The notes under the pieces were generated by a model. It made no database searches. It worked only from the letters and a program-made list of their open reading frames with translations, and was not told the DNA's origin. A program made the translations under genes and the position numbers. From JBGVMW01 sp045125095 (GTDB lineage Bacteria > Bacillota > Clostridia > Lachnospirales > Lachnospiraceae): a stretch of 64,000 bases of DNA. The DNA lies in the NCBI GenBank assembly GCA_045125095.1, contig JBGVMW010000141.1:1-64000 (forward strand). The letters run 5' to 3'. Within the stretch, counting starts at the first letter, position 1, and the number at the start of each line of letters is the position of its first letter. Positions 35,260 through 44,190 of the stretch are shown piece by piece.

Positions 35260-36252
35260 ATGAAGATAAATATTTATTATGGTGGCAGAGGGGTATTAGA
35301 TGACCCGGCTTTATATGTAATAGAAAAGATGGAGAAGGTCTTAGAGGAACTGAATGTACAGGTAGAGCGTTTTAATATATATGAGCAGAAACATAGCATA
35401 GAAACATTGCCTCAGACATTAAAGGATGCAGATGGTATTATCTTGGCGGTTACGGTAGAATGGCTTGGCATTGGTGGTTATATGCAGCAGTTTTTAGATG
35501 CCTGCTGGTTATATGGTGACAAGGAAAAAATCAGTACATTGTACATGCTTCCCGTTGCCATGTCCATTACTCATGGAGAAAAAGAAGCTGCATTGACACT
35601 GATTAATGCATGGGAAATGTTAGGTGGTATGCCTTGCAGTGAATTGAGTGGGTATGTAGATGATTTACTGTCCTTTGAAATGAATGAGCAGTATACAAGT
35701 CTGATTGAAAAAACAGCGGAAAATCTATATCGTTCTATTCGACAGAAATATCCGATGCTGCCTACCAGCAATCAGGCGGTGAAGAAATCGGTGTTACGTT
35801 CTAAGGGCATTGAATTGACACCACAGGAAAGTGAGCAGCTTTCCAAATATGCATCGGATGATTCGTATGTGAAGCAGCAGAAGGAAGATATACAGGAATT
35901 ATCTAATCTGTTCAAAGGAATGTTAAGCAGACAGGAAACAGAGGCAGGAATGGAATATGTAAAAGATTTTGAATCTCATTTCTATCCACAGGCAGACTTC
36001 AAAGCAACCTATCGATTCCAGATTACGGACAAAAAGAAAAATTATTTGGTTGAAGTAAATAATACGGATTTGAAATGCTACTATGGTGCAAAGGATAACG
36101 TAGATGTGGATGCGAAGCTTTCAAGTGAAATGTTACAGACGATCATCCGTGGAAAAATGACCTTCCAAAGAGCATTTATGTCAGGGGAAATGACAGCAAA
36201 GGGAGATTTTCAATTGCTTCGTATGTTAGATCAGTTGTTTGTGTTTGGATAA
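35260..36252 (+). CDS. Flavodoxin/FMN reductase-like domain fused to SCP2 sterol-carrier domain
   Basis: 330 residues from ATG 35260 (AAGGAG 9 bases upstream). The N-terminal 170 residues resemble an NADPH-dependent FMN reductase/flavodoxin fold (MKINIYYGGRGVLDDPALYV start and a middle ILAVTVEWLGIGGYMQQFLD). The C-terminal 100 residues match the SCP2 fold, ending TFQRAFMSGEMTAKGDFQLL. The substrate is unknown; a lipid-linked redox role is inferred from the domains. Monocistronic. Confidence 0.75.
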   Translation: MKINIYYGGRGVLDDPALYVIEKMEKVLEELNVQVERFNIYEQKHSIETLPQTLKDADGIILAVTVEWLGIGGYMQQFLDACWLYGDKEKISTLYMLPVAMSITHGEKEAALTLINAWEMLGGMPCSELSGYVDDLLSFEMNEQYTSLIEKTAENLYRSIRQKYPMLPTSNQAVKKSVLRSKGIELTPQESEQLSKYASDDSYVKQQKEDIQELSNLFKGMLSRQETEAGMEYVKDFESHFYPQADFKATYRFQITDKKKNYLVEVNNTDLKCYYGAKDNVDVDAKLSSEMLQTIIRGKMTFQRAFMSGEMTAKGDFQLLRMLDQLFVFG

Positions 36253-36280
36253 GAGATAGAGTATAGCGAAAAATTTTTTA

Positions 36281-36400
36281 TTAACCTAACTGCACTGCCT
36301 ATCTTGCTATTTGCGGCGTTGTCGTCAGTCTGCGTAGCCACCGCTACGCTTCCTCCCTCTGTCTTGCAGGGTGACAAAATATGCAGCGCAGTTAGGTTAA
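36281..36400. repeat. Family C palindromic repeat, copy 1 (120 bp)
   Basis: The ends TTAACCTAACTGC and GCAGTTAGGTTAA are inverted repeats. The interior holds CAGTCTGCGTAGCC and TGCAGGGTGACAAAATATGCAGC. A degraded copy lies at 37367-37470. No coding content; it fills the gap between the SCP2 fusion and the convergent kinase. Confidence 0.75.
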
Positions 36401-36436
36401 AGATACATGTGTCAGTATGCGAGTCACAAGTAATCT

Positions 36437-37060
36437 TTACGGTGAAGGAAGTAATATTTGTATTGTAGTACCGACTTCCGGTTCAGATTGACAGGTTAGT
36501 TTACCGTTATGATTGTGAATGATTGATTGGCTTAATGGAAGTCCAAGTCCGCTGTGCTGTTCTTTTTCGCTGTAGAATGGTTCAAAGATGTGACTTTGAG
36601 TGACTTCTGTCATACCTTTGCCATTATCTTTAACAGTAATAACGTAGAAAGTATCCATTTGCTTTAAAGAAACATGAATGGATTTTGCACCGGATTCATA
36701 CGCATTTTTCAGCAATGAAACGAGCGCAATTTGCAGATATTTTCGGTTGCCCTGTACGGTGGCATTCTTCGTTATAGTTTTATAAAAAACTGGGATAGGA
36801 ATGTCTGCATTGTCAATACAGGTTTCTATCATATCGGATATCATACATTCTTTAAAATTTTCAGAGGAAGCATTAATAAAATATGTGATCTGGTTTAAAA
36901 TGTCTAGTATATAATGCATATCGTCATTTGCTTCAGCCCAATAACGATAATCCTTTACTTCGGGCATATCTTTTTCTAAGATTTGCAGTGAACTGTAAAG
37001 AAACGTCAGAGGATTTCTGAGCTGGTGAAGCATCTGGTGCATAAATACGGTATCATACAT
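36437..37060 (-). CDS. Small soluble sensor histidine kinase
   Basis: 207 residues, without membrane helices or sensor domain. The H-box is MLHQLRNPLTFLYSSLQILE (H near residue 12) and the ATPase has N box LLKNAYESG, G1 DNGKGM and G2 SGLGLPLS. It may be a soluble kinase acting on a distant regulator or a stage-specific sporulation kinase; no response regulator is adjacent. Start after AAAGGAGATG. Upstream on its strand is a foldback element. Confidence 0.85.
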   Translation of the reverse strand: MYDTVFMHQMLHQLRNPLTFLYSSLQILEKDMPEVKDYRYWAEANDDMHYILDILNQITYFINASSENFKECMISDMIETCIDNADIPIPVFYKTITKNATVQGNRKYLQIALVSLLKNAYESGAKSIHVSLKQMDTFYVITVKDNGKGMTEVTQSHIFEPFYSEKEQHSGLGLPLSQSIIHNHNGKLTCQSEPEVGTTIQILLPSP

Positions 37061-37094
37061 AGTAGATTCATCTCCTTTGTTTGTGTTAGTGTAC

Positions 37095-37341
37095 TAGGCA
37101 TTTGCGAAAGTGAAGCCCATCCGCAAATTGTCAGAATTGTTTGTGCAAATAGCTGCTTACTACATAATCTATATTTGACGCACTCTCGCTTCCTTCAAAC
37201 GTAGCGGACACTAAGGCTACAAAATACACAGCCTAAGTGCCGACGTTTTCAGAGGGTCACATATAGACTATGTAGCAAACAGCTATCTGTCACAAACAAT
37301 TCTGACAATTCCCTAGCTTGTTGGCGTTTCGCAATTACTTA
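37095..37341 (+). mobile_element. 247-bp foldback (MITE-like) element, copy 3, with 11-bp flanking repeats
   Basis: Ends TAGGCATTTGCG and CGCAATTACTTA, with the same internal palindrome as at 1 and 15102. It is flanked by an exact direct repeat TGTTAGTGTAC at 37084-37094 and 37342-37352, which looks like a target-site duplication. Length equals that of copy 2 (247 bp). It carries no open reading frame. Confidence 0.85.
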
Positions 37342-37366
37342 TGTTAGTGTACGGATACATTTATAA

Positions 37367-37470
37367 TTAACCTAACCGGACTGACTGGTCCACTGTTTGC
37401 GCTGTTGTCATCAGTCTGCGTAGTCGCTGTTCTGCCTTGCAGAGTGACAATATATGTAGCATAGTTATTT
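37367..37470. repeat. Family C repeat, degraded copy 2
   Basis: TTAACCTAAC at 37367 is followed by a TCAGTCTGCGTAG interior and a weak right end. It matches the 36281 copy with about 15 bp deleted. 37471-37640 otherwise holds nothing recognised. A promoter-like TTGCAT-18-TATCAT lies before hinT (about 37640-37670). Confidence 0.6.
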
Positions 37471-37740
37471 CAAATATGATGTATTAGTATACTAATGTAC
37501 TGCGATGTTTACGCAGTAATGTAAGTGTTTATGGGAAAAATGTAGCAAATAATAAGGATTTATGCAAGAAAAAGCGTAAGACAAACTTCGACGGCGTCTG
37601 AGCTGTGTAAAGGAGATTTTCGACAAGCGAAAAATAAGTTGCATAAAAAAGCGTATCGGTGCTATCATAATTTATGATTGATGAAATGTATTTGTCAAAA
37701 AAACGAAAAAAATGTAAAAAAGTTTATGGAGGAAATCAGA

Positions 37741-38145
37741 ATGGATAATTGTATTTTCTGTAAGATAGCAAAGGGAGAGATTCCATCTGCAACCATCTAT
37801 GAAGATGAAATGGTAAGGATGATTTTAGATATTAATCCGGCATCGAAAGGGCACGCCCTTATATTACCGAAGCAGCATTACGCAAATGTATATGAGATTG
37901 ATGAAGATACTTTAACACATATTATTAAGATTGCTAAAAGAGCAGGAACCCAGATGCAGGCTGCATTGAATTGTGATGGTTTGAATATTCTGCAGAATAA
38001 TGGGGAAGCAGCCGGACAGACTGTATTCCATTTCCACATGCATGTGATTCCACGTTATGAGAATGATACTGTGTCTGTACAATTAGGAAATGGGATTCTG
38101 AATGATGACGATAAAGAGGAATTAGTGAAGAAGTTAAGTTTTTAG
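37741..38145 (+). CDS. hinT: HIT family nucleotide-binding protein
   Basis: 134 residues from ATG 37741 (GGAGG upstream; an upstream in-frame ATG at 37678 is unlikely). It begins MDNCIFCKIAKGEIPSATIY, typical of HinT, and contains the histidine triad HFHMHVIPR near 100. The family hydrolyses AMP-lysine/phosphoramidates. Monocistronic, with a terminator leading into a family A repeat. Confidence 0.92.
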   Translation: MDNCIFCKIAKGEIPSATIYEDEMVRMILDINPASKGHALILPKQHYANVYEIDEDTLTHIIKIAKRAGTQMQAALNCDGLNILQNNGEAAGQTVFHFHMHVIPRYENDTVSVQLGNGILNDDDKEELVKKLSF

Positions 38146-38170
38146 TTAGAATGCAGATTATTTAAAATAA

Positions 38171-38205
38171 AAAAGGAAGGCTAACCAAATAGCCTTCCTT
38201 TTTTA
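38171..38205. terminator. Terminator after hinT
   Basis: AAAAGGAAGGCTA pairs with TAGCCTTCCTTTT, then T-rich. Because of the A-run it can also end murG on the other strand. Confidence 0.9.
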
Positions 38206-38260
38206 TATACGAGGAAATGACAACACTTTATTGTAAAAAGTAATACATGAAATATACCAT
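38204..38260. repeat. Family A palindrome, degraded
   Basis: The left end TATATACGAGGAAAT is kept; the right arm is decayed (ATGAAATATACC). It lies between the hinT terminator and the 3' end of murG. Confidence 0.6.
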
Positions 38261-39327
38261 TATTTTTTCACAACGCTCTCAATTAATTCCACAATCATAT
38301 CAATGGGATTGCTCATAGAGCTATTTCCCATTGCACGAATATAAGAATCTCTATCCTTGTAAACATTGCGAACTGCATCTAATAACTGCTCGTCAGTCAA
38401 TGTATCTTCATCAAGAACTACACTATAACCCTGTTCTTTAAAAGACCGGGCATTTAAAATCTGATCGCCACGGCTCTGGGAAGCAGGAAGCGGAATTAAT
38501 ATGTTTGGCTTTTTAAGGCTTAATAATTCACAGATAGCGTTGGCACCGGCTCTGGAGATTACGACATCTGCCAACGCAAACATATCCGCTAATTCATCTT
38601 TGATATATTCATACTGTACATAACCCGCTACGCCGGTCAGAGAAGTATCTAATTTATCCTTACCACATAAGTGGATTACCTGAAAGTCTTTTAATAATTC
38701 AGGCAGAATTTTTCGTACGGCAACATTTACAGCGTTGGCGCCTAAGCTTCCACCAATAATTAAGACAACAGGCTTTCCGTTATTTAAGCCAGTGAATGAA
38801 ATAGCTTTTGCGGCAACGCCTTCCGCTAATTCTTTTCGGATTGGAGAACCGGTCAGTACTGCTTTTTCGGCAGGGAGATATTTCATGGTCTCCGGGAAAT
38901 TACAGCATACCTTTGTGGCAGATGGAATGGCTAATTTATTTGCCAGACCCGGTGTCATATCCGATTCATGAATAATAGCAGGAATGTGGCATGTCTTAGC
39001 GGCCAGTACCACAGGAACACTGACAAATCCACCCTTGGAAAAAACAATGTCCGGCTTTAAGGATTTCATAAGCTTTACCGACTGTGCATATCCCTTCATA
39101 ACTTTAAAAGGGTCTGAAAAATTCTTAATATCAAAATAACGGCGCAGCTTACCGGAACTGATTCCATAATAGGGAATGTCCATTTCTTCAATTAATTTTC
39201 TCTCGATTCCTTCATGGGAACCAATATATTGTATGTCATAACCAGCTTCTCTAAGCTTTGGCATCAATGCAATGTTGGGTGTGACATGTCCGGCAGTACC
39301 GCCTCCGGTTAATACGATTCGTTTCAT
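38260..39327 (-). CDS. murG: UDP-GlcNAc:undecaprenyl-PP-MurNAc-pentapeptide GlcNAc transferase
   Basis: 355 residues from ATG 39327 (MKRIVLTGGGTAGHVTPNIA); an in-frame TTG at 39342 is possible. Gly-rich loops GGGTAGH near 8 and the second G loop (VIISRAGANAICELLSLKKP near 255) and IGGSLGANAVN identify a GT28 MurG. It converts lipid I to lipid II at the inner membrane face. It is unusual in being away from the division/cell-wall cluster; a TSCPD-domain gene lies 32 bases upstream on the same strand. Confidence 0.93.
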   Translation of the reverse strand: MKRIVLTGGGTAGHVTPNIALMPKLREAGYDIQYIGSHEGIERKLIEEMDIPYYGISSGKLRRYFDIKNFSDPFKVMKGYAQSVKLMKSLKPDIVFSKGGFVSVPVVLAAKTCHIPAIIHESDMTPGLANKLAIPSATKVCCNFPETMKYLPAEKAVLTGSPIRKELAEGVAAKAISFTGLNNGKPVVLIIGGSLGANAVNVAVRKILPELLKDFQVIHLCGKDKLDTSLTGVAGYVQYEYIKDELADMFALADVVISRAGANAICELLSLKKPNILIPLPASQSRGDQILNARSFKEQGYSVVLDEDTLTDEQLLDAVRNVYKDRDSYIRAMGNSSMSNPIDMIVELIESVVKK

Positions 39328-39358
39328 GGTTCTACCCTGCAATTCCTTTCTTAAAATA

Positions 39359-39601
39359 TTATAATGTAGACTTTAATGCCTTTGCTAACTGGTCTGGACA
39401 TGATGTTCCTCTACCGCCGCAATTTACGCCCTCTAAGCGCTGGATAACATCTTCTACCCTCATACCTTCCGCCAAGCGGGAAATTCCTTGCGTATTACCG
39501 TTGCAACCGCCAACAAACTGGACTTTTTTTATAATACCATCCTCGACATCAAAATTAATTTTCATAGAGCAAACGCCCTGTGGTGTATATGTCTGCATCA
39601 T
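39359..39601 (-). CDS. TSCPD domain protein (TIGR03905 type)
   Basis: 80 residues, the size of the small TIGR03905 family. The motif C-G-G-R-G-T-S-C-P-D lies at about 60-70, with another Cys in QFVGGCNGNTQGI. TSCPD domains are known as C-terminal parts of ribonucleotide reductases and as free small proteins in clostridia; function is unclear, with possible metal binding. GGAGGG lies 7 bases before ATG. Likely cotranscribed with murG. Confidence 0.85.
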   Translation of the reverse strand: MMQTYTPQGVCSMKINFDVEDGIIKKVQFVGGCNGNTQGISRLAEGMRVEDVIQRLEGVNCGGRGTSCPDQLAKALKSTL

Positions 39602-39861
39602 GTTTATGCCCTCCTGTGTATATGTATCGTATAATGGTTGATAAATCTAAGTATATCAAAAAAAGCATATGCAATCCACTATTATTTTATGATTTTTCCG
39701 GCACATTTTTTGATGCAGAAAATAAGAAGATTTGTCTAATCTTCGGGGCGAAATATGAAAATCAGGTCAATTGCTGTAACTATATGTAAATTGGATGAAA
39801 ACCCTGTAAAACCAGGGCAATTTTTGTAAAACGGTTTTTCTTTTCTTATGGAAAATAATAC

Positions 39862-39890
39862 CGTATACTATGCGAGTACGGAATAGTTAC
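39862..39890. repeat. Solo right end of a family B repeat
   Basis: TACGGAATAGTTAC matches the right end of the family B copy at 42128-42220; the left end was not found. It lies 30 bases before the hypothetical gene at 39920. 39602-39861 holds AT-rich sequence without recognised features. Confidence 0.5.
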
Positions 39891-39919
39891 AAGTGAGTTT
39901 AGAAAGGAAAGTGGATATA

Positions 39920-40642
39920 ATGGAACAATATATTGCTATGTGTACAGATTGGATGAATAGGGGATATGTGGTGTATGTCATTTTAGGGGTGGCATTTGCC
40001 GGATTCTTAAGTCGGTTTATTGCCGGAGCAGTGTATGACAGTCTTATGAAGGACACAGAAAATTTTGCAAAGGCGAAGGGGAAATTTGTAAAGCAGGTAA
40101 AGCTCAAATATGAAAACAGCTACAAGCTCAACTTAAGCATACACAATAATGATGCTTTTGTGGACAAGCTTATGGCAAATTACAAACTATGTGGAATTAG
40201 TCTTCATGGATTCCGGAAAGCATCTGGAACGCTGGGGTTATTCTGTGTGATTTTACTTGGTTTTCAGGCGGCGATTGGTGGAGTGGCAGGACTTAGTATG
40301 GCGGAGCAGTTATGGAATGCATTACATGGTATGATTGCGCTGATATTGCTGTTGTTTTCCTGTCGCATTATTGATTTAAATTATAAACATCAGGTGGTGC
40401 GAACCAATCTTTTAGATTATTTAGAAAATTCATTGAAAAACCGTATGGTGCATGAGTATGCCAATGTGCTTGTAGTGGAGGAAGGTAAGCAGGTAGAGCC
40501 GGAGACAGCCATGACACCGGATATTCCACTTATGAAAGAGCAGCTTTCTAAGGTAAATGAAAAGGCAGAAAAAGGCAGAAAGAAGGATTTGGCAGAGGAA
40601 GAAGCGGTGATACAAGAAATTTTAAGTGAATTTTTTGCATAA
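39920..40642 (+). CDS. Hypothetical membrane protein
   Basis: 240 residues from ATG 39920 (AAAGGAAAGTGG upstream). One membrane helix at about 17-38, two at 105-130 and 140-160, then a charged cytosolic tail (about 175-240) rich in Lys/Glu. No family is recognised and I assign no function. It is followed by the pgi promoter. Confidence 0.7.
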   Translation: MEQYIAMCTDWMNRGYVVYVILGVAFAGFLSRFIAGAVYDSLMKDTENFAKAKGKFVKQVKLKYENSYKLNLSIHNNDAFVDKLMANYKLCGISLHGFRKASGTLGLFCVILLGFQAAIGGVAGLSMAEQLWNALHGMIALILLLFSCRIIDLNYKHQVVRTNLLDYLENSLKNRMVHEYANVLVVEEGKQVEPETAMTPDIPLMKEQLSKVNEKAEKGRKKDLAEEEAVIQEILSEFFA

Positions 40643-40668
40643 AATTTTTGCTAAAAAAGAGAAGACTC

Positions 40669-40697
40669 TTGAATATCCATGGGAGATTTGTTAAAAT
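40669..40697 (+). promoter_or_regulatory. Promoter of pgi
   Basis: TTGAAT, a 17-base spacer and TAAAAT. The predicted transcript start near 40704 rules out the upstream in-frame ATG at 40679 and supports the ATG at 40766. Confidence 0.65.
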
Positions 40698-40765
40698 ATG
40701 GACTAAATGGTGTCATTGAAAACCAGTCTATTAACATGTTATTTATGGAAAAGGAGAAACGCAAA

Positions 40766-42112
40766 ATGGCAAAAGTATCATTCGATTACTCAAAAGCAAG
40801 TGCATTTATCAGAGATGATGAAGTACAGTATATGAAGAAGTTAGCATTGGATGCAAAAGAAACTTTAGTATCAAAATCCGGTGCAGGTAACGATTTCTTA
40901 GGATGGATTGATTTACCGGTTGATTACGATAAAGATGAATTCGAAAGAATTAAAAAGGCTGCACAGAAGATTCAGTCTGATTCTGAAGTATTAGTTGTAA
41001 TCGGTATCGGTGGTTCTTATCTTGGTGCAAGAGCTGCAATCGAGTTCTTAAGACACAGTTTCTATAACAATGTGCCGAAGGAAGTGCGCAAGACACCTGA
41101 AATCTACTATGCAGGTAACAGCATTAGCGGAACATACTTAAAGCACTTATTAGATGTAATTGGAGACAGAGATTTTTCTGTTAATATTATTTCAAAATCT
41201 GGTACAACAACAGAGCCAGCAATTGCTTTCCGTGTATTTAAGAAGAAATTAGAGGAAAAATACGGTAAGGAAGAAGCTGCTAAGAGAATTTATGCAACAA
41301 CAGATAAGGCAAAAGGAGCATTAAAGAACTTAGCAACAGAAGAAGGCTATGAGACATTTGTTGTTCCGGATGACGTCGGAGGACGTTTCTCTGTATTAAC
41401 AGCTGTTGGTTTATTGCCAATCGCAGCAAGTGGTGCAGATATTGATAAATTAATGGAAGGCGCAGCTTCAGGAAGAAAGAAAGCATTAGAAGCAGATTTT
41501 GAAGAAAATGATGCATTACAGTATGCTGCTATCCGTAACATCTTATTAAGAAAAGGAAAGAGCATCGAAATCGTAGCAAACTATGAGCCAAGCTTCCATT
41601 ATGTATCTGAGTGGTGGAAACAGTTATACGGCGAGTCTGAAGGTAAAGACCAGAAAGGTTTATTCCCGGCAGCAGTTGACTTAACAACAGACTTACACTC
41701 TATGGGACAGTTCATTCAGGACGGCGCAAGAATCATGTTCGAGACAGTTCTGAACTTAGAATCTTCCAGAGAGCAGGTTCTCATTGAAGAAGAAGCCGTA
41801 GACTTAGATGGTCTGAACTACTTAGCTGGAAAAGACCTTGATTTCGTAAACAAGAGTGCTATGAACGGTACGGTATTAGCCCACACAGACGGTAATGTAC
41901 CAAACTTAATGGTAAATATCCCAGAGCAGAATGAATTCTACTTAGGTGAATTATTCTACTTCTTTGAGTTTGCATGCGGTGTAAGTGGTTACTTATTAGG
42001 TATCAATCCATTTGACCAGCCAGGTGTAGAAAGCTACAAGAAGAACATGTTTGCACTTCTTGGCAAGCCAGGCTTCGAGGCTCAGAGAGAAGAGTTATTA
42101 AAGAGACTGTAA
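40766..42112 (+). CDS. pgi: Glucose-6-phosphate isomerase
   Basis: 448 residues from ATG 40766 (AAAGGAG 10 bases upstream). Sugar isomerase domains at about 60-200 and 240-430. Family motifs visible are VIGIGGSYLGARAAIEF near 78, ISKSGTTTEPA near 140 and GGRFSVLTAVGLLP near 205. It interconverts glucose-6-P and fructose-6-P in glycolysis. The size fits the shorter Firmicutes form. Monocistronic, with a terminator at 42233. Confidence 0.95.
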   Translation: MAKVSFDYSKASAFIRDDEVQYMKKLALDAKETLVSKSGAGNDFLGWIDLPVDYDKDEFERIKKAAQKIQSDSEVLVVIGIGGSYLGARAAIEFLRHSFYNNVPKEVRKTPEIYYAGNSISGTYLKHLLDVIGDRDFSVNIISKSGTTTEPAIAFRVFKKKLEEKYGKEEAAKRIYATTDKAKGALKNLATEEGYETFVVPDDVGGRFSVLTAVGLLPIAASGADIDKLMEGAASGRKKALEADFEENDALQYAAIRNILLRKGKSIEIVANYEPSFHYVSEWWKQLYGESEGKDQKGLFPAAVDLTTDLHSMGQFIQDGARIMFETVLNLESSREQVLIEEEAVDLDGLNYLAGKDLDFVNKSAMNGTVLAHTDGNVPNLMVNIPEQNEFYLGELFYFFEFACGVSGYLLGINPFDQPGVESYKKNMFALLGKPGFEAQREELLKRL

Positions 42113-42127
42113 TTTTATAAAGTACAA

Positions 42128-42220
42128 GTAACTATTCAGGACAGGACTGTGCTGAACTGCACAATCCATATAAAACAGTAGTGGTAACATTGGTCAGCTA
42201 TGAAGATACGGAATAGTTAC
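42128..42220. repeat. Family B palindromic repeat, copy 1
   Basis: GTAACTATTCAG at the left and CGGAATAGTTAC at the right are inverted ends. The interior contains GGACTGTGCTGAACTGCACAATCC. Copies lie at 44257-44356 and 62037-62148, with solo ends at 39862 and 57770. Confidence 0.75.
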
Positions 42221-42232
42221 GAATACAAAATA

Positions 42233-42273
42233 AAAAGGGTTACCTAGTGTGAATGCTAGGTAGCTCTTTTTTT
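42233..42273 (+). terminator. Terminator of pgi, target of the intron
   Basis: GGTTACCTAG pairs with CTAGGTAGCT, then T8. The group II intron begins a few bases after the T-run. Confidence 0.85.
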
Positions 42274-42276
42274 CTA

Positions 42277-44190
42277 GTGCGCCTGGCGGCGCACGTCACT
42301 AATGGATGAAAGTTCCTAATCCGCCTTAGCAGTAGGAAGGATATAGCCAAGACCAAGGGTGTCCTTTTCATGGTAATAACCATGATTAACGCGAGGGGAA
42401 TCTGAAGGAAGGTGGAGGCAAATCTCTGGTCTGACGAACAGAAACCACATCAGGCTATAGTTAAGGATAAGGTTGCCAAACAAACCGAAGTCCAATAGCT
42501 GCTCGGAATTAACTATAGTAAATGTGGCAGATATATGGAGAGAAAGTGATGTGTGGTACCCAGGGAGGTCTCGTCAGCGGATAGAAACAGAGTATGAAAT
42601 CCGTGAGTAACAACGAATGGCGAGAAGTCAGCAGAGGTCATAGTACCATGACGGTTGCAAACGTTATGGGAAGGACTGAACTTTAGGAGGCACAAGCAAT
42701 GAATGTAACTGAAAGTAGATTTAAGAACAGACAACTTCATATGGAAGACTATCTGCAAATGGTATCTGCGGAACAGAAAGAGTATGCAGAAGTGTTCGAC
42801 TACTCTAAGATTACTGAAAAGAGCGGTGTCATCACAGATTATTGGACGAACAATCTTTTGGAGCTGATTTTACGAAAAGACAATCTTAACAAGGCATATA
42901 AACAAGTAAAATCAAACAAGGGAAGTGGTGGAATTGACGGAATGCAGGTGGATGAACTTCTGCCCTACCTAAGAGAAAACCAGGAAACCTTAATCCAAGA
43001 GTTAAGGGATGGCAAATATAAGCCCAACCCTGTTCGAAGGGTAGAAATACCCAAAGAAACAAAAGGCGAGTTTAGAAAGCTTGGAGTTCCTACAGTAGTT
43101 GACCGAGTAATACAACAGGCAATTACACAGGAGCTTACACCAATCTATGAGGAGCAATTCTCAAATAACAGTTTTGGTTTTCGCCCGAAACGAGGAGCAC
43201 ATGATGCCCTCAAACAATGCCAAAAGAATGTAAATGATGGCTATGTATATGTGGTGGATATGGATTTGGAAAAGTTCTTTGACACAGTATGCCAGAGTAA
43301 ACTGATTGAGGTGTTGTCACGAACCATCAAGGATGGCAGAGTTATTTCACTGATACACAAATACCTAAATGCTGGAGTAATAGCAAAAGGGATGTTTGAA
43401 CGCACGGAAATAGGAATGCCCCAAGGCGGTCCGCTTAGTCCCTTACTTAGCAATATCATGCTGAACGAGTTGGATAAGGAATTAGAACGAAGAGGACATA
43501 GAATTGTCCGTTATGCAGACGACTGCATAATATTTTGCAAAAGCAAGAAAAGTGCAGAAAGAACCTTAGAAAACATCATTCCATTTATAGAAGAAAAGTT
43601 GTTTCTTAGAGTAAATCGGAAGAAAACAGAGGTGGCTCATATCAGTAAAGTCAAATACCTTGGTTACAGCTTTTATAGATACAAGGGAAAATGCAGATTT
43701 AGAGTACACCCGAAGTCAATTACAAAGATGAAAAATAAAATCAGAGAACTGACAGACAGAAATAATGGCATGAGCAATACGAAAAGAGAAGAGAAATACC
43801 AGCAGTTTGTAAGAGGATGGGTAAATTATTTCAAACTTGCAGACATGAAAGGACTTCTGACAAGAGTGGATGAATGGGCAAGGCGCAGAATAAGAGCGGT
43901 TTATTGGAAACAATGGAAAAGGATAAGGACACGATACCGCATACTAAGAAAACTAAAATTGGAACACTGGCAAGCGATAAAACTTGCAAATAGCAGATGT
44001 GGTTATTGGAGAATGGCAGAGATACTAAGCACAGTAATCACAAATAAAATAATAGCCAAACTGGGATATACATCCATGCTTGACTATTATCTGATAGTTT
44101 GTGAAAACTAAGGAACCGCCCAGTACCGAACGGTATGCTGGGTGGTGTGAGAGGTCGGCTAATCAACTAATGGTTAGTCTCCTACTCGAT
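42277..44190 (+). mobile_element. Group II intron, class C type, complete
   Basis: The 5' end GTGCGCC is the expected GUGYG start. The 3' end has a recognisable domain V (ACCGCCCAGTACCGAACGGT, closed by GCTGGGTGGTGTGAGAGG) and domain VI (GGCTAATC/GGTTAGTC stem), ending CTACTCGAT. It encodes a maturase at 42699-44111. The ligated exons would rejoin the pgi T-run to TATTAGGAAGTTAC, the left arm of a family A repeat. Class C introns are known to insert after terminators. The boundaries are inferred by eye. Confidence 0.85.
42699..44111 (+). CDS. ltrA: Group II intron-encoded reverse transcriptase/maturase
   Basis: 470 residues. Reverse transcriptase domains 0-7 at about 45-300, with the catalytic YADD near residue 270 (IVRYADDCIIF) and the PQGGPLSPLL motif near 243, then a maturase/thumb domain (about 310-415) and a C-terminus ending SMLDYYLIVCEN. 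No HNH endonuclease follows, fitting class C introns. It splices the intron RNA and drives its retrohoming. Preceded by AGGAGG. No frameshift is visible, so the intron may be active. Confidence 0.93.
   Translation: MNVTESRFKNRQLHMEDYLQMVSAEQKEYAEVFDYSKITEKSGVITDYWTNNLLELILRKDNLNKAYKQVKSNKGSGGIDGMQVDELLPYLRENQETLIQELRDGKYKPNPVRRVEIPKETKGEFRKLGVPTVVDRVIQQAITQELTPIYEEQFSNNSFGFRPKRGAHDALKQCQKNVNDGYVYVVDMDLEKFFDTVCQSKLIEVLSRTIKDGRVISLIHKYLNAGVIAKGMFERTEIGMPQGGPLSPLLSNIMLNELDKELERRGHRIVRYADDCIIFCKSKKSAERTLENIIPFIEEKLFLRVNRKKTEVAHISKVKYLGYSFYRYKGKCRFRVHPKSITKMKNKIRELTDRNNGMSNTKREEKYQQFVRGWVNYFKLADMKGLLTRVDEWARRRIRAVYWKQWKRIRTRYRILRKLKLEHWQAIKLANSRCGYWRMAEILSTVITNKIIAKLGYTSMLDYYLIVCEN

Noticed and set aside
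42277..44190. Intron interrupting a coding gene
   Set aside because: Flanks are the pgi terminator and a repeat, not the two halves of a gene.
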